From a virus, in IMG/VR virus record IMGVR_UViG_3300049489_000842, positions 1 through 64,000 of that record: a stretch of 64,000 nt of DNA; one strand, 5' to 3'. The notes below the pieces were generated by a model. The model worked only from the letters and a program-made list of their open reading frames with translations. It was not told the origin of the DNA and did not search any database. Shown piece after piece: positions 32,721-42,706 of this stretch (its first letter is position 1; each line of letters opens with the position of its first letter). Position numbers and translations under genes: made by a program.

Positions 32721-33885
32721 GAAAATTAGACAGTCCTTAAATAACAAGGATTTCTTTTTAAAACACCCAATCGAAAGACAATCATCAATCTTCAACTTTT
32801 ATGCAGAGCAGTATATCCTTCTTGGGTCCATAACCGGGACAGGAAAAACTAGCTATGTTGACCATTGTATATTAGCCATGATGGAACAAATCCTCACTTT
32901 TGATCCTAATGAAGTACATATAGAATTCCTGTATTTCTCGATGGAAAGAAGGAAAAGGATAAAGTATGCCAAATGGCTATCCTGGAAAATATTTCACGAA
33001 ACTAAACTAAGAATCCCCTCAGATGCCATCCTTAATAAGGACAATACCATGACTGAAGATCAGCTGGAATATATAGAAGGCTATGCTGAGTGGCTAGAAA
33101 AAGTTTTGGAGTTTGTGGATGTGAGGGAAGGGGCTAAAACTGTACCTGAAATAGAAGCCATGTTGCTTGAGAAAGCTAAATCTATGGGCTCTTACTATGA
33201 GTCTGATGACCTTAATGTTTATAGATATGGAGAGCCGGTGGCTACTTTTGATGATAAATATGTAGATACCAAGTATGGTAAAAAGAAGTACATAAATATC
33301 ACAAAGAAAGGGGAAACGTATACTCTTTATCAGAATGATAGGATATACATCCCGAATAAGCCAACATTATTCTTCGTAATTATAGACCACGTAGGTAAAG
33401 TTAAATCTGTAGGTAATGCGAAAAAGAAAGAAACCTTAGATGCCCTGGACACTGTTTTGTCAGATGCACGGGATAAGTATGGTATCTCTATTATAGCTAT
33501 ATCTCAGTTCAACAGAGCTATCTCATCCACAGACAGGTTGAAGTATCACCAAGGTGATTTGGACCCTGTAATGGAAGATTTTAAGGATACCAGCAACATG
33601 ACAGAGAGTGCTGATTTAGTAATTTCTGTTTTTGAACCGGGCAGGTACAAGTCTTGGAACTCCCATGGAGAGTATAAGGGGTACAATATCAGAGATGGTA
33701 TGGTTACTCCAAGTGGTAAATCACGTGCAAGAAGTGTCCATTTCTTAAAGAATTCACATGGACCTTCTGGAGGAACTCAAGTTCTCCGTTTTACAGGAGA
33801 ATCTATGTATTTTGAATCCCTTCCTATCCCTGAGGATAAAGATGGGTTAGCCAAAATATATTCAGAAGTACAAAGAGGTTTATAA
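32665..33885 (+). CDS. DnaB-like replicative helicase
   Basis: The 406-residue RecA-fold ATPase has Walker A GSITGTGKTS (54-63), a FSMERRKR segment matching the DnaB H1a motif, Walker B FFVIIDHVGK (about 233-242), and IIAISQFNRA matching DnaB motif H3. The DnaB N-terminal primase-interaction domain is absent. It is the probable fork helicase, near a Toprim primase. A Shine-Dalgarno-like AAGGAGG follows it, upstream of the next gene. Confidence 0.88.
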   Translation: MEESNKKLKNLEIERELFKKIRQSLNNKDFFLKHPIERQSSIFNFYAEQYILLGSITGTGKTSYVDHCILAMMEQILTFDPNEVHIEFLYFSMERRKRIKYAKWLSWKIFHETKLRIPSDAILNKDNTMTEDQLEYIEGYAEWLEKVLEFVDVREGAKTVPEIEAMLLEKAKSMGSYYESDDLNVYRYGEPVATFDDKYVDTKYGKKKYINITKKGETYTLYQNDRIYIPNKPTLFFVIIDHVGKVKSVGNAKKKETLDALDTVLSDARDKYGISIIAISQFNRAISSTDRLKYHQGDLDPVMEDFKDTSNMTESADLVISVFEPGRYKSWNSHGEYKGYNIRDGMVTPSGKSRARSVHFLKNSHGPSGGTQVLRFTGESMYFESLPIPEDKDGLAKIYSEVQRGL

Positions 33886-33902
33886 AGAAGGAGGAAAAAT
33901 AA

Positions 33903-34700
33903 ATGGGATTTGAAATTCCTAAAGAACCAATTAAACCGGCTAGTAAAGAACCAAGAACTTTAATTATTTATGGTTCTCCTAAGTCTGGTAAAACAACTAT
34001 TACAGCACAGCTCCCTAATTCTCTTATTTTAGAACATGAAAATGCAGGAGCAGATGCTTTGGAAGCCAGGTATATTTATTTATTGAACCCTTATCAAATT
34101 GAGGAGTTTGTAAACGAACATGCTAAAAATCCGAAGATGCTGGATGGTATTGAAACTTTAATAGTAGATACAATCACACAGCTGGATGCTTGGTCAGAAA
34201 TTGTAGGAACCTATGATTTTATGAATAAAGTCCAGGGTAAAAACTTTAATGTGGTAAACAATGAGAGATTAGCTCACACAGATCCCAGATTTGACACCGT
34301 TCACTCTCTGGGAGAAGGTTACGGTTATAGATATTCTCGTGAAGCTATGATAAAATGGTATTCACTTCTTATCTCAACTGGTAAGAGAGTAATCTTTATC
34401 GCTCACGTTAAAGACAAGATGATTCAAACTGCATCTGGTGATATTGTAGAAACTACAGAACTGAACTTAACCGGTAAGTTAAAATTTATTTTCGCGTCTA
34501 AGGTTGATGCTATTGCTATCTTTAAAAGGAAAGGCAATAAAGGGTATCTTGTATTTGAAAATGGAGGAGATGTTATATCAGGTAGTAGATATGCCTATCT
34601 ATCTGGTAAAATACTTATCTCAGAAAGCGACGATGCTGGTAACGTGAAAACCTATTGGGAAAACATCTTCCCTCATTCATTAGCTAATATTAATAAATAA
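33903..34700 (+). CDS. Sak4-like RecA-family ATPase (recombination)
   Basis: The 265-residue P-loop ATPase has Walker A GSPKSGKT (24-31), an acidic residue in LEHENAGADAL, Walker B TLIVDTI (about 84-90) and an IFIAHVKDK sensor segment. This layout matches the Sak4/AAA_24 group of phage single-strand annealing or RecA-like proteins, which work with phage SSB. It has an unusually clear Shine-Dalgarno (AAGGAGG, 33889-33895) for a Bacteroidota phage. Confidence 0.82.
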   Translation: MGFEIPKEPIKPASKEPRTLIIYGSPKSGKTTITAQLPNSLILEHENAGADALEARYIYLLNPYQIEEFVNEHAKNPKMLDGIETLIVDTITQLDAWSEIVGTYDFMNKVQGKNFNVVNNERLAHTDPRFDTVHSLGEGYGYRYSREAMIKWYSLLISTGKRVIFIAHVKDKMIQTASGDIVETTELNLTGKLKFIFASKVDAIAIFKRKGNKGYLVFENGGDVISGSRYAYLSGKILISESDDAGNVKTYWENIFPHSLANINK

Positions 34701-34707
34701 GTATAGT

Positions 34708-35436
34708 ATGTTAGAGATAGGAATTAACAGGAAGTTAAACCTCGCGTTAGGTGAGGCAAAGGGTGATGACCAGTTCATTATGAAATTCGCTGTTGGTGCT
34801 AAACCAAAAAGTGTTATGGAGTTGTTTGCATCTCAGGAAGATCTAGAGACAAATAATATATACATTTTTGGACCTAAAGTAGCGGATAAAAAGGGTGCAG
34901 TTAAAGATTTCATGCTTATCGCGGAAGATTTAAGGACAACTTATTTTATTTACCGTGGTCTATTTGAGTTGTACTTAACAGCGGAAGAAATAACCGAGCA
35001 CTTTGGTCCAGAAATTCTTTATGGTGATTACAAAATTAACGAGGACAATCAAGTAGCTATGATGACAAATCAAACTGTTGTCAATAAGATTTTCCAGGGA
35101 ATTTGTAAGAGAGCAAATGAAGTGATTACTTTCTTCTCTTTAGATAAAGAGAAACCTTTAAAATTGAAACTTTATAGACAGTCACCAGAAAAAGCTATGC
35201 CAAGGTATACTTACAAGCCATTGTTCAAAAACTGGTGTGAACTGGATGAAGTATCAGATGAGGAAACTATTGTAAAATGGACTGATTACGAAAAGAGTAA
35301 AGGATTTAATAATCCATTACCACTTGAAAAAGATGCCACTAAAGCTGCGCCTAAGAACTTCGCCACACCTGGTGATGTTAATGAGGCTCCAGCAACAGAT
35401 ACCATCCCATCAGCTAAGGATTTACCATTCAAATAG
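34708..35436 (+). CDS. Putative single-stranded DNA-binding protein
   Basis: The 242-residue protein follows the Sak4-like gene by 7 bp. The body is mixed alpha/beta (LFASQEDLETNNIYIFGPKV, AEDLRTTYFIYRGLFELYL). A disordered acidic/Pro-rich linker leads to the C-terminus AKDLPFK, like the conserved DLPF tip of bacterial SSB that recruits partners. Sak4-type ATPases are commonly paired with SSB. The OB fold could not be confirmed by eye, so the call rests on context and tail. Confidence 0.55.
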   Translation: MLEIGINRKLNLALGEAKGDDQFIMKFAVGAKPKSVMELFASQEDLETNNIYIFGPKVADKKGAVKDFMLIAEDLRTTYFIYRGLFELYLTAEEITEHFGPEILYGDYKINEDNQVAMMTNQTVVNKIFQGICKRANEVITFFSLDKEKPLKLKLYRQSPEKAMPRYTYKPLFKNWCELDEVSDEETIVKWTDYEKSKGFNNPLPLEKDATKAAPKNFATPGDVNEAPATDTIPSAKDLPFK

Positions 35437-35437
35437 T

Positions 35438-36415
35438 ATGTTTGAAACCCTTCTTACTGAAGACAATGTATTAGAAAGAGTGGATGCTTATAGCATCTAT
35501 TCTTTTTATATAGGATCTGAGTTAGAGGTCGGAAGGGTTTATCTCTCCCCTTTAAGGGAAGATGACATAAAACCTTCTTTTTCTTTATACGAGTATAAAG
35601 GAACTCTATTCTTCAGAGATCATGGTAAAGGTATTTCTGGAAATGTATTCAAATTTATAAAGATATTGTTCGGATTTAATACTTCTATGGAAGTACTTAG
35701 TGCTGTAAATAAAGATTTTGATTTGGAACTACAAGGTGGTATTCCTTATGTTAAAGGAGAAAAAGCCCCCTTAATAGCATCTTACAAAAAGAAAGCAAAA
35801 CTGGTTAAAATTGAAGTGGCTTCCAGGAAAAATCAAAGGGTATTTTTAGAGTATCTGATGGAGTATGGTATAACTAAACGTACTTCAGACTATTATGAAG
35901 CCACTGAAGCTGCAGTACTTTACTTTCACTATGAAGATAATTTAACTAGAACTGTGTACCCAAAAACGTTGTGTATCGCTTATCCTATTTATGATAAGTA
36001 TAAGATATACCAACCATTTGAGGACCAAAGGTTTTTCAACAATTATCCTTCAGATTATGTAGAGGGATTTTTACAGCTGAAGTACGAAAAGGATTTCTGT
36101 ATAATCACTAAAAGTACGAAAGAGATAATGTTTTTTAGAGAACATTACGACTGGGATACAGTTGCAGGTAAATCTGAAAGTACTCATGTTACAAGAGTCA
36201 TAATGCTTATCTTATTAAAGAGATTCAAGAAGATTTACATTTGGCTAGATAATGATACTACCGGATTAGCCAGGCAAGCTTTATATTTACAAGAATACCC
36301 TTTCTTAATACCTGTGTATTTTAATGTACCGCAGAAAGATCCGACAGATTTTTATAAAACTACTAAGAATAAGGCATTTGCTTTATCAGTAATTAAAAAA
36401 CAAATAGAAATTTAA
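35438..36415 (+). CDS. DNA primase with Toprim domain
   Basis: The product has 325 residues from the ATG at 35438; an upstream in-frame ATG overlaps the previous gene by 113 bp and is rejected. It has FFRDHGKGISGNVFKFIK (58-75), as in DnaG-type primases. The Toprim domain follows with FCIITKSTKEIMFF and WLDNDTTGLARQ (269-280), where D271 and D273 are metal ligands, then KDPTDFYK. No zinc finger is present. It makes RNA primers for the DnaB-like helicase and PolA. Confidence 0.88.
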   Translation: MFETLLTEDNVLERVDAYSIYSFYIGSELEVGRVYLSPLREDDIKPSFSLYEYKGTLFFRDHGKGISGNVFKFIKILFGFNTSMEVLSAVNKDFDLELQGGIPYVKGEKAPLIASYKKKAKLVKIEVASRKNQRVFLEYLMEYGITKRTSDYYEATEAAVLYFHYEDNLTRTVYPKTLCIAYPIYDKYKIYQPFEDQRFFNNYPSDYVEGFLQLKYEKDFCIITKSTKEIMFFREHYDWDTVAGKSESTHVTRVIMLILLKRFKKIYIWLDNDTTGLARQALYLQEYPFLIPVYFNVPQKDPTDFYKTTKNKAFALSVIKKQIEI

Positions 36416-39397
36416 ATGGCTATACTAGAAAAAGACATAGTAAGAAATAGTGGGCTTGTCAAAGATATTGACCAGGATTCTCTGGACATGATAATTGACA
36501 TGGTACAGATAAACCTGTACAAGTATCCTGAGGATTCTGCTATTAGAGAGTATTTCTCTAACATGTACGACTCTCTTATGGAGAAGTTCAACGCTATAAA
36601 AATACTCAAAGGAGAAGCTAAAGTTTCCGACTTCTATGTTGAGGATGATTCGCGAAAGGAAACAAAAACAAGTAAATTTAATCCGGAATACTACTCTTTA
36701 GATCACCTGGATGGTTCCATATCAAAAGCAACGATAAGTTATGTAGACGATGCTGATAATGGTAAAGACATGATATTCTTTTCTGACTATGGTGTAGGGT
36801 TAGATTTAAACAGATTACTGGGTTCTATGAAAATTGGTTATAGTACTAAAAGATTGTCTAATGCTATGATTGGCAAGTTCGGAGCCGGAGCTAAAAGTGC
36901 CTTGGCAACTAATGTCGATTTTTATGTTTTAGAATCCTGGTATAATGGATTGTATACTAAAATGATGGTTTATGACCATTTCTTCAATTGTATTATTCCA
37001 GAAGAAACTACTGTCCATACAGATATAGTTAAAGGTAAAAAGCGAGAGATCGTAGATGGAGAGGAGGTTATAGTAGATTCACAGGATTACATACGATGGG
37101 AAAAGACTGACCGAAAAAACGGTGCTACAGTATCATTTCATGTGAAAAAGCATAATAAACCGAAGTATATTGAAGGCATAAAAAGACAGTTAATGTACTT
37201 CGGAGATTATCTTGATGTTTACGATATTGATTCGGAGGGAGTTAAGAATTACGTACATTTTGCTTCAAAAGTATTACTTGAGACTCCTTTATTTAAGATT
37301 GTAAGAGGAATTATTACAGTTCCACATATTTTAATAAATAATGTGAATTATGGCCCGGTTGACTTTGCAGAAATAGGTATAAACAAGAAATTCGGTTCTG
37401 TTGCATTGAAAGGTACTCCGACTGATGTAAATGTTATGTCAAACAGAGAGAGTTTAAAGTGGGATGATAAAGCTCGTGAATTTGTACTCAGGATAAGCGA
37501 TGAGGCTAATATTCAAGCTGGAAAGATCTTACAAGAAGAGTTGAATAAGATAGATAACCCTATTGAAAGATACTTCGCTTCTAATAAACTTTCTTTTCAA
37601 GGCACATCAGATAGAGATTACATTATTAATACTTTAAAGGCCTTTAGTGGTGATATATCTCCTAGCTTTAACTTAAATCCGCAGGATTATCTTGATGATA
37701 AGCAAAAATTGATTTATAAAGCTAAGAGTATTTCTATAAAAGAAATACTTTATATCTACTCATACTTCAGAGTTACACTTATATCTAAAGGAAGCAGTAC
37801 ACTAAAAGTTGTTTCACATCCAAATCTAGCAGAACTAGACTTTAGTAGGATTGTATTTAAAGTTGAGGAAAAATTTGAGAATATAAGAACATCCGAAGCT
37901 TTGTACGTTTTTAACAAGGTTCTTATGGGCAATCCAGATTCGTTTGTTTACATATCTATACCAAGTAAGGCAGAAAGCATAAAGTCTTTTGAAGATTATG
38001 ATGAAATACTTCAAAGTGGTGAAAAAGCTAAACTTCTTAAGAAGATTAAAGAAGCTAAAGTTCCAGAAGTAATAGCTAGTCTAGAAAAGGACCTTGAAGA
38101 TTTAAACAATAAAATCCAAGGTATGTATTTAAACTACATTAAGAGGGAGAAAACTATTATGATGGCTAAAGCTATTTTTATAAACATCCTTAAAAAGTTC
38201 TCTTTAAATGCAGATGAGTATTTAATAGAATCTAATGTAAAAGCTTACGCTAAAGTGTTAAGATTGGCTTCTGATAGTGCCTTGACTACTAAGAAGGAAG
38301 AGGCAACAACACATCAAATACATACCGTATCTGACAGAGATGCTCAAAGGGCCGAATGGCTAGAAATGAAAAAGAGTAAGCAGATATTTCCGGTTCGTAT
38401 GTTAAATTATGGTGGTACAAGGTTTTTTAATTCTGACGGATTCACAAGAATAAACTTAGTGGATATAAAATTAGTTGACTTAGTCAAGGAAATAGAGTCT
38501 TACGATAATTTAGAAGATAAAGCTTCCAGAGCTATTTTAATTTATGGTGAAACAGAGGATAAAGATCTTTTAGACTTTTTGTATAGGATCCTTGCTTTTA
38601 TAGGAGGAGAAAAGGGTGCAGGGTATTTACCCTCATACAATCCATTAAACCCTTTAAGGAGAGATATACCTGTACTTCTTACTGTAGCTAAAGATAATAT
38701 TAAAATTATCAAGAATATTCCTTGGGCTATACATATCAAAGATTATATTTTAAGTAAAACAATCTCAAATAACAAGATGAATATAGAATTTAAACCTGCT
38801 TTAAGGGATTTTATAACCTGTATAAGGCTTCTACAAATAACAAAAGAGTATCCTTTGGCCGACATTATTAGAGGGAATGTACTATTGCATAATAATTCTT
38901 ACTTCAAGAATTTACTCTATACTAAAAAGGCACAAGAATTATTGTCTAAGTTTCCTATAGAAGTCAAGAATACTAGTGATGAAAGTATTATCAGTACTCT
39001 ACTTTCTGGTATAAAATACAAGTCTTTTGAGGAAACTTTAAGATCTTTCTTTTCTTCTATAGAATCCTTAATAAAAATACAGGAATTACCATGGATAGAA
39101 TTGGAGGAGTCTCAAAAAGCCATGCTATCGAAGTTTGAGTCTTATAAAATAGACTTATATGATAAAGAATTATGCGAAGGGTTGATTAAAGAGATAGGTA
39201 ATAACAAAGAAAGAATAGAAAAATCTTTAATGAAGGTAGCTGTTACTGATGCTTTTAATTATGATCATCCTATTCTTATAGATTACCTTAGAAACTCAGA
39301 GATACTACTAGTAGAAGAAGAGGAGGAAATAGAAGAGGAAGCAGAGTTTACGAATACAACAGAGCAGACAGAGGATTCAGATGAGATTGATTTTTAG
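36416..39397 (+). CDS. rIIA: rIIA-like GHKL ATPase domain protein
   Basis: The 993-residue protein has a GHKL ATP-binding fold: an N box with E45 and N49 (REYFSNMYDS), SDYGVGLD (123-130) as the DxGxG box, and GKFGAGAKSAL (153-163). Long helical regions and a very acidic tail (EEEEEIEEEAEFTN) follow. The size, domain and a following rIIB-like gene match the T4 rIIA/rIIB pair, which in T4 affects lysis timing and blocks the lambda Rex exclusion. The start directly follows the primase stop. Confidence 0.82.
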   Translation: MAILEKDIVRNSGLVKDIDQDSLDMIIDMVQINLYKYPEDSAIREYFSNMYDSLMEKFNAIKILKGEAKVSDFYVEDDSRKETKTSKFNPEYYSLDHLDGSISKATISYVDDADNGKDMIFFSDYGVGLDLNRLLGSMKIGYSTKRLSNAMIGKFGAGAKSALATNVDFYVLESWYNGLYTKMMVYDHFFNCIIPEETTVHTDIVKGKKREIVDGEEVIVDSQDYIRWEKTDRKNGATVSFHVKKHNKPKYIEGIKRQLMYFGDYLDVYDIDSEGVKNYVHFASKVLLETPLFKIVRGIITVPHILINNVNYGPVDFAEIGINKKFGSVALKGTPTDVNVMSNRESLKWDDKAREFVLRISDEANIQAGKILQEELNKIDNPIERYFASNKLSFQGTSDRDYIINTLKAFSGDISPSFNLNPQDYLDDKQKLIYKAKSISIKEILYIYSYFRVTLISKGSSTLKVVSHPNLAELDFSRIVFKVEEKFENIRTSEALYVFNKVLMGNPDSFVYISIPSKAESIKSFEDYDEILQSGEKAKLLKKIKEAKVPEVIASLEKDLEDLNNKIQGMYLNYIKREKTIMMAKAIFINILKKFSLNADEYLIESNVKAYAKVLRLASDSALTTKKEEATTHQIHTVSDRDAQRAEWLEMKKSKQIFPVRMLNYGGTRFFNSDGFTRINLVDIKLVDLVKEIESYDNLEDKASRAILIYGETEDKDLLDFLYRILAFIGGEKGAGYLPSYNPLNPLRRDIPVLLTVAKDNIKIIKNIPWAIHIKDYILSKTISNNKMNIEFKPALRDFITCIRLLQITKEYPLADIIRGNVLLHNNSYFKNLLYTKKAQELLSKFPIEVKNTSDESIISTLLSGIKYKSFEETLRSFFSSIESLIKIQELPWIELEESQKAMLSKFESYKIDLYDKELCEGLIKEIGNNKERIEKSLMKVAVTDAFNYDHPILIDYLRNSEILLVEEEEEIEEEAEFTNTTEQTEDSDEIDF

Positions 39398-39451
39398 TGT
39401 TTTTATTAGAAAAATTTAGTAATTTTAATCTTTAATTAAAAATTGTAAAAC

Positions 39452-40681
39452 ATGATTTTAGTAAATCGAAAAAATGACAGACTAACTGGGTCTATAAATT
39501 CAGTACCCTACAGTATTCCTTATGATAAGGATGTAGAAGAAACTTTAAAAGTTTTATCTGACAGATTAAAGCTCTGCAAGGACCGGGAAACTTTTAATGC
39601 TGTGATTGAAGATGCTAAAAAAGCGATCCAAATCGATTTTAAAGCTGAGGTTGCAGCTGCAAATGGATACTTAAAGTATCGGAAAGATGGGCATTACTAT
39701 TTAGTGGTAAACAAAGGGGAGGATAATGAAACAGTATCCGACATACCTCTTCCAAAAGCTTTATCAGATAGGATTATACAGTCTTATGAAGAGAAATCTG
39801 ATTTTATGCCTATAATTCTTGCATGGCAGAGATTCCTTGCAAAGCAATTGATTCTCGAGACAAAGAAGCCTAATGGGTTCGATTTAAAGCATAACTGTGA
39901 GTTATTTGCAAACTACATTACAGCAATGTATGTCGACAAAGAAAAAGCAGAGTTGCTTATGGAATCAGATGGTGTATCTCAGGAGGTAGCTAATGAATTG
40001 GCGACATTTAATGACATTGCTATTACAAACTTTGGTATTCTTGTAACCTATAAGGTTGTAGATGAAATCGAAGAAATCTGGAGTCTTGAAAAAGATAAAG
40101 ATGGTAATGATATTAAAGTAAAGAAACCGATCTTCACACCTTCAAAGAAAATTGATCCTATTTCTGGTAAAGTTGATGTAACTAAAGGAAAAGCAGATTT
40201 TGCAGAAAACAGAGTATTTACTCCTGCCATACATAAAAGTGGGGATAAGTTCTTCTGCGGAGAAGACTTAAGTTATATGTATAAAGTTGGAAAGATGCAT
40301 GTGTTACCTGAAGATGCTGTTAGAAACTACCAAAATACTTTTGGTGGAGGCGGATTGTACGCCGGTGGACTAAATTACATCGAAGGGTACAGAAGTAATC
40401 ATAATGTTACTTTAACTTGCTTTATAGATCCATTTGACATCATTTCTTTCCAAGATGATGGAAGAGCATTCCGCACTGATGGTATGTTTATCAACGGTAT
40501 ATTAAATGACGAAACAGAATTACAAGGAATGTACTTTGATTCTGATTTTGCTGCAGCTTCTGATGAGGTTATAAAAAAACGAATGATCGAAGTTGTTACA
40601 AAACATACCAGTAATGTGAAGGATGAAAATTCTGCTATTGAATCTAAGGTAGATTTGTTAAACTCTATTCTTAAGAAGTAG
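39452..40681 (+). CDS. rIIB: rIIB-like protein
   Basis: The 409-residue protein has an N-terminal domain with PYSIPYDKDVEETLKVLSD and a C-terminal part with TCFIDPFDIISFQDDGR. The latter is the Asp-Pro-x-Asp-(I/V)-(I/V) signature seen in rIIB proteins, which often follow a VMP-like YMYKVGKMHVLPEDAV segment such as that here. It is directly downstream of the rIIA-like gene, as in T4. Function in this host is unknown; anti-exclusion or membrane association is likely by analogy. Confidence 0.8.
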   Translation: MILVNRKNDRLTGSINSVPYSIPYDKDVEETLKVLSDRLKLCKDRETFNAVIEDAKKAIQIDFKAEVAAANGYLKYRKDGHYYLVVNKGEDNETVSDIPLPKALSDRIIQSYEEKSDFMPIILAWQRFLAKQLILETKKPNGFDLKHNCELFANYITAMYVDKEKAELLMESDGVSQEVANELATFNDIAITNFGILVTYKVVDEIEEIWSLEKDKDGNDIKVKKPIFTPSKKIDPISGKVDVTKGKADFAENRVFTPAIHKSGDKFFCGEDLSYMYKVGKMHVLPEDAVRNYQNTFGGGGLYAGGLNYIEGYRSNHNVTLTCFIDPFDIISFQDDGRAFRTDGMFINGILNDETELQGMYFDSDFAAASDEVIKKRMIEVVTKHTSNVKDENSAIESKVDLLNSILKK

Positions 40682-40684
40682 TAG

Positions 40685-41083
40685 ATGGTTAATCCTTATG
40701 AGCAAGAAATTGTAGAAAGGTTAAATATGATGAAGGGTCCTGATGGGACCCTTTTTCCTAAGCTCATTAGCTCTCACGGACTGAGGTCTTTTGACCATGT
40801 TTTGAAATTAGATATTGTTACTGCAGATTTTGATGATATGGAGAAATTCGGTCTTCTTATCCAGGCTAAAATGAAGGGAGGGGTAGCAAAATACCCATTA
40901 CTTTTAGATAAACTTAATGCTGCAGTTGATAAGTATCCTAATTCTATTCCGGTTATTTACCATAAACAGGTAATAAAAGGGGAGGTTGGTCAAGAGTACG
41001 CTTTGATGTATGTACAAGATTTTGAAAATTTAATATGTAAAATAAAAAGGTATGAAAACCCTAGTCGTTATAGATTTGGATAG
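40685..41083 (+). CDS. Putative small nuclease/resolvase
   Basis: The 132-residue protein contains LDIVTADFDDMEKFGLLIQAKMKGG (about 56-80), where an Asp and a Q-A-K triad resemble the D...(E/Q)xK core of PD-(D/E)XK nucleases. A helix and a strand pair with PVIYHKQV and ALMYVQDFENLI follow, as in small resolvases. It lies between rIIB and the FEN exonuclease and overlaps the latter by 32 bp. The active site is not certain. Confidence 0.45.
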   Translation: MVNPYEQEIVERLNMMKGPDGTLFPKLISSHGLRSFDHVLKLDIVTADFDDMEKFGLLIQAKMKGGVAKYPLLLDKLNAAVDKYPNSIPVIYHKQVIKGEVGQEYALMYVQDFENLICKIKRYENPSRYRFG

Positions 41084-41855
41084 CATAGGGTGGACTGTTG
41101 CTGGAGGTCCTATATTTAAAGATTTGAATAGAGACATAAGCACAGAACCATTCATGCGTAATAGCCTTAAAAAGTTTATAAATTCTATATTTTTAAACAC
41201 TAAGGCTGATAGTTACATTGGATTTTACCAAGGTCCTGGACATAAAAACTTTAGAAAGAACTTAAATCCTTTCTACAAGAGTAATAGAAAAGAGAAACCT
41301 GAATTTATGAAAATATGGGAACCTGTAATATTCGAAACATTAAAGGAATACCCAGGATTTGTAAATTTAAGGTGCATTGAAAGCGATGATGCTTTACGTA
41401 TAACAAACAACAGATACAAATCGGAGTATAACATTATCTTATCGCATGCTGATAAAGACTTAAAGTGTATTCCGGGAAACCATTTTAACTATAAAAAGGC
41501 CTTACATTTTTCTATAAAAGAAGAGGAAGCTTTAATAAATGAATATGCTCAGTTTATATCGGGAGACTCTACTGATGGAGTTCCAGGTATTTATGGAATA
41601 GGACCGGCTAAGGCAGCTAAACTTGTGAAGAAACACAATATGAAATTCGTTGCTGCATTTAAAGACGCTTACTATTCCACTGGTATGGAAAGAGGTATGA
41701 CATGGAGAAAACTGTTGTGGACTACTTATCATAGTATAAGAATATTACCAAACATAGAAGGCTATAAAAGGTTTTCTGATGTTGAGGAAATGCCTTTAGA
41801 TGTGATAACGGATGTGATAAAAGAACAAAAAAGACCGACTTTAGATAACTGGTAG
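41052..41855 (+). CDS. 5'-3' exonuclease (FEN/PIN family)
   Basis: The 267-residue protein begins with the metal-binding strand TLVVIDLDSIGW, followed by a helical arch region with FRKNLNPFYKSNRKEK (basic, DNA-threading), acidic CIESDDALR, SHADKDLKCIPG, and the helix-hairpin-helix SGDSTDGVPGIYGIGPAKA (about 165-185). This is the typical phage exonuclease that removes primers and may supply the activity missing from the PolA gene. Confidence 0.88.
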   Translation: MKTLVVIDLDSIGWTVAGGPIFKDLNRDISTEPFMRNSLKKFINSIFLNTKADSYIGFYQGPGHKNFRKNLNPFYKSNRKEKPEFMKIWEPVIFETLKEYPGFVNLRCIESDDALRITNNRYKSEYNIILSHADKDLKCIPGNHFNYKKALHFSIKEEEALINEYAQFISGDSTDGVPGIYGIGPAKAAKLVKKHNMKFVAAFKDAYYSTGMERGMTWRKLLWTTYHSIRILPNIEGYKRFSDVEEMPLDVITDVIKEQKRPTLDNW

Positions 41856-41856
41856 T

Positions 41857-42414
41857 ATGAAAAGTAGATTTTTACCCAATAAAAAAGAAGACTCAATCCT
41901 GCATTATTACGGATTACCACTTGTAGGGTTAAATAAAAGTAGTTTTCACGACAATTTAAAATCCGTAAAAATCAACTTTGATGGAACTGTTATTTTTGTA
42001 GAGGTAGTTCAAGATATCTACTCGGATATTTTATATCCGAATAAGATAAAATATGAAGATACGACCTATTTGTTTTTCAAGATACCTAATCATTTATTGG
42101 ATGATTCCAGAAAAATTGTGGAAGGAAAGTATAGCCAGCTTAGTATAGCAGCTAAAAAGAAAATACACGATCTTTCTGAGTTGTATAATAATACCCTTGT
42201 AGGAGGAAATTATATAACATCCAAACTGATATTTGCTTTAGATAAAAGTCCTACTTTAATAAATTATATGTACGAAATCTTAAAATCTCCTTATGAAAAA
42301 GGAGATAAGTTTAATAGTGAATTGTGGAAACTCCTTTGTAAAGGAGAATTAACAGAAAAACTATCTGAGGAAGATTTCTACTTCAATGTTGAGGAGGAAA
42401 TTTATGGGGTATAG
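41857..42414 (+). CDS. Hypothetical protein downstream of the exonuclease
   Basis: The 185-residue protein has a beta-rich N-terminus (LKSVKINFDGTVIFVEVVQDIYS) and a helical C-terminal half, with acidic end residues (EEDFYFNVEEEIYG). It overlaps the next start by 11 bp. No zinc, P-loop or membrane motif was seen. Context suggests a DNA-metabolism accessory. Confidence 0.6.
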   Translation: MKSRFLPNKKEDSILHYYGLPLVGLNKSSFHDNLKSVKINFDGTVIFVEVVQDIYSDILYPNKIKYEDTTYLFFKIPNHLLDDSRKIVEGKYSQLSIAAKKKIHDLSELYNNTLVGGNYITSKLIFALDKSPTLINYMYEILKSPYEKGDKFNSELWKLLCKGELTEKLSEEDFYFNVEEEIYGV

Positions 42415-42625
42415 TAGAGGATTCAAAAATACTTACTGTTATGCCAGGATAAAAGATGGTACAGATAAAGCATTTGGTGGAGGAGAACTTGAACTTGAAC
42501 TTTGGGTTGGAACCAAGAAGAAAGATAAACAGATTATAGGAACTATAAAAGTAAGTATCGACTGGACAAAGGGACTTGGTATTCTAGAATTAAATGACAA
42601 AGTTCTCAAAACAGTTCAAATATAA
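42404..42625 (+). CDS. Hypothetical small beta protein
   Basis: The product has 73 residues from the ATG at 42404, where the ATG at 42386 is less likely because it lies 28 bp inside the previous gene. The sequence alternates strands (ELELELWVGTKKKDKQIIGTIKVSIDW) and looks like a small beta-barrel. It ends the replication operon segment just before a terminator. Function unknown. Confidence 0.5.
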   Translation: MGYSRGFKNTYCYARIKDGTDKAFGGGELELELWVGTKKKDKQIIGTIKVSIDWTKGLGILELNDKVLKTVQI

Positions 42626-42652
42626 AATAGTGATTAGGTGGTTGATGTAGGT

Positions 42653-42694
42653 AGGGGGATTGGATGAGTATATTCATATCCCCCTTAATTTTTC
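42653..42694 (+). terminator. Intrinsic terminator before the DnaA-domain gene
   Basis: GGGGGAT (42654-42660) pairs with ATCCCCC (42678-42684), with a smaller internal stem around GAGTATATTC, followed by TTAATTTTTC. It separates the replication operon from the DnaA-like gene, which must then have its own promoter or depend on read-through. Confidence 0.7.
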
Positions 42695-42706
42695 TAAAAA
42701 CTAAAT

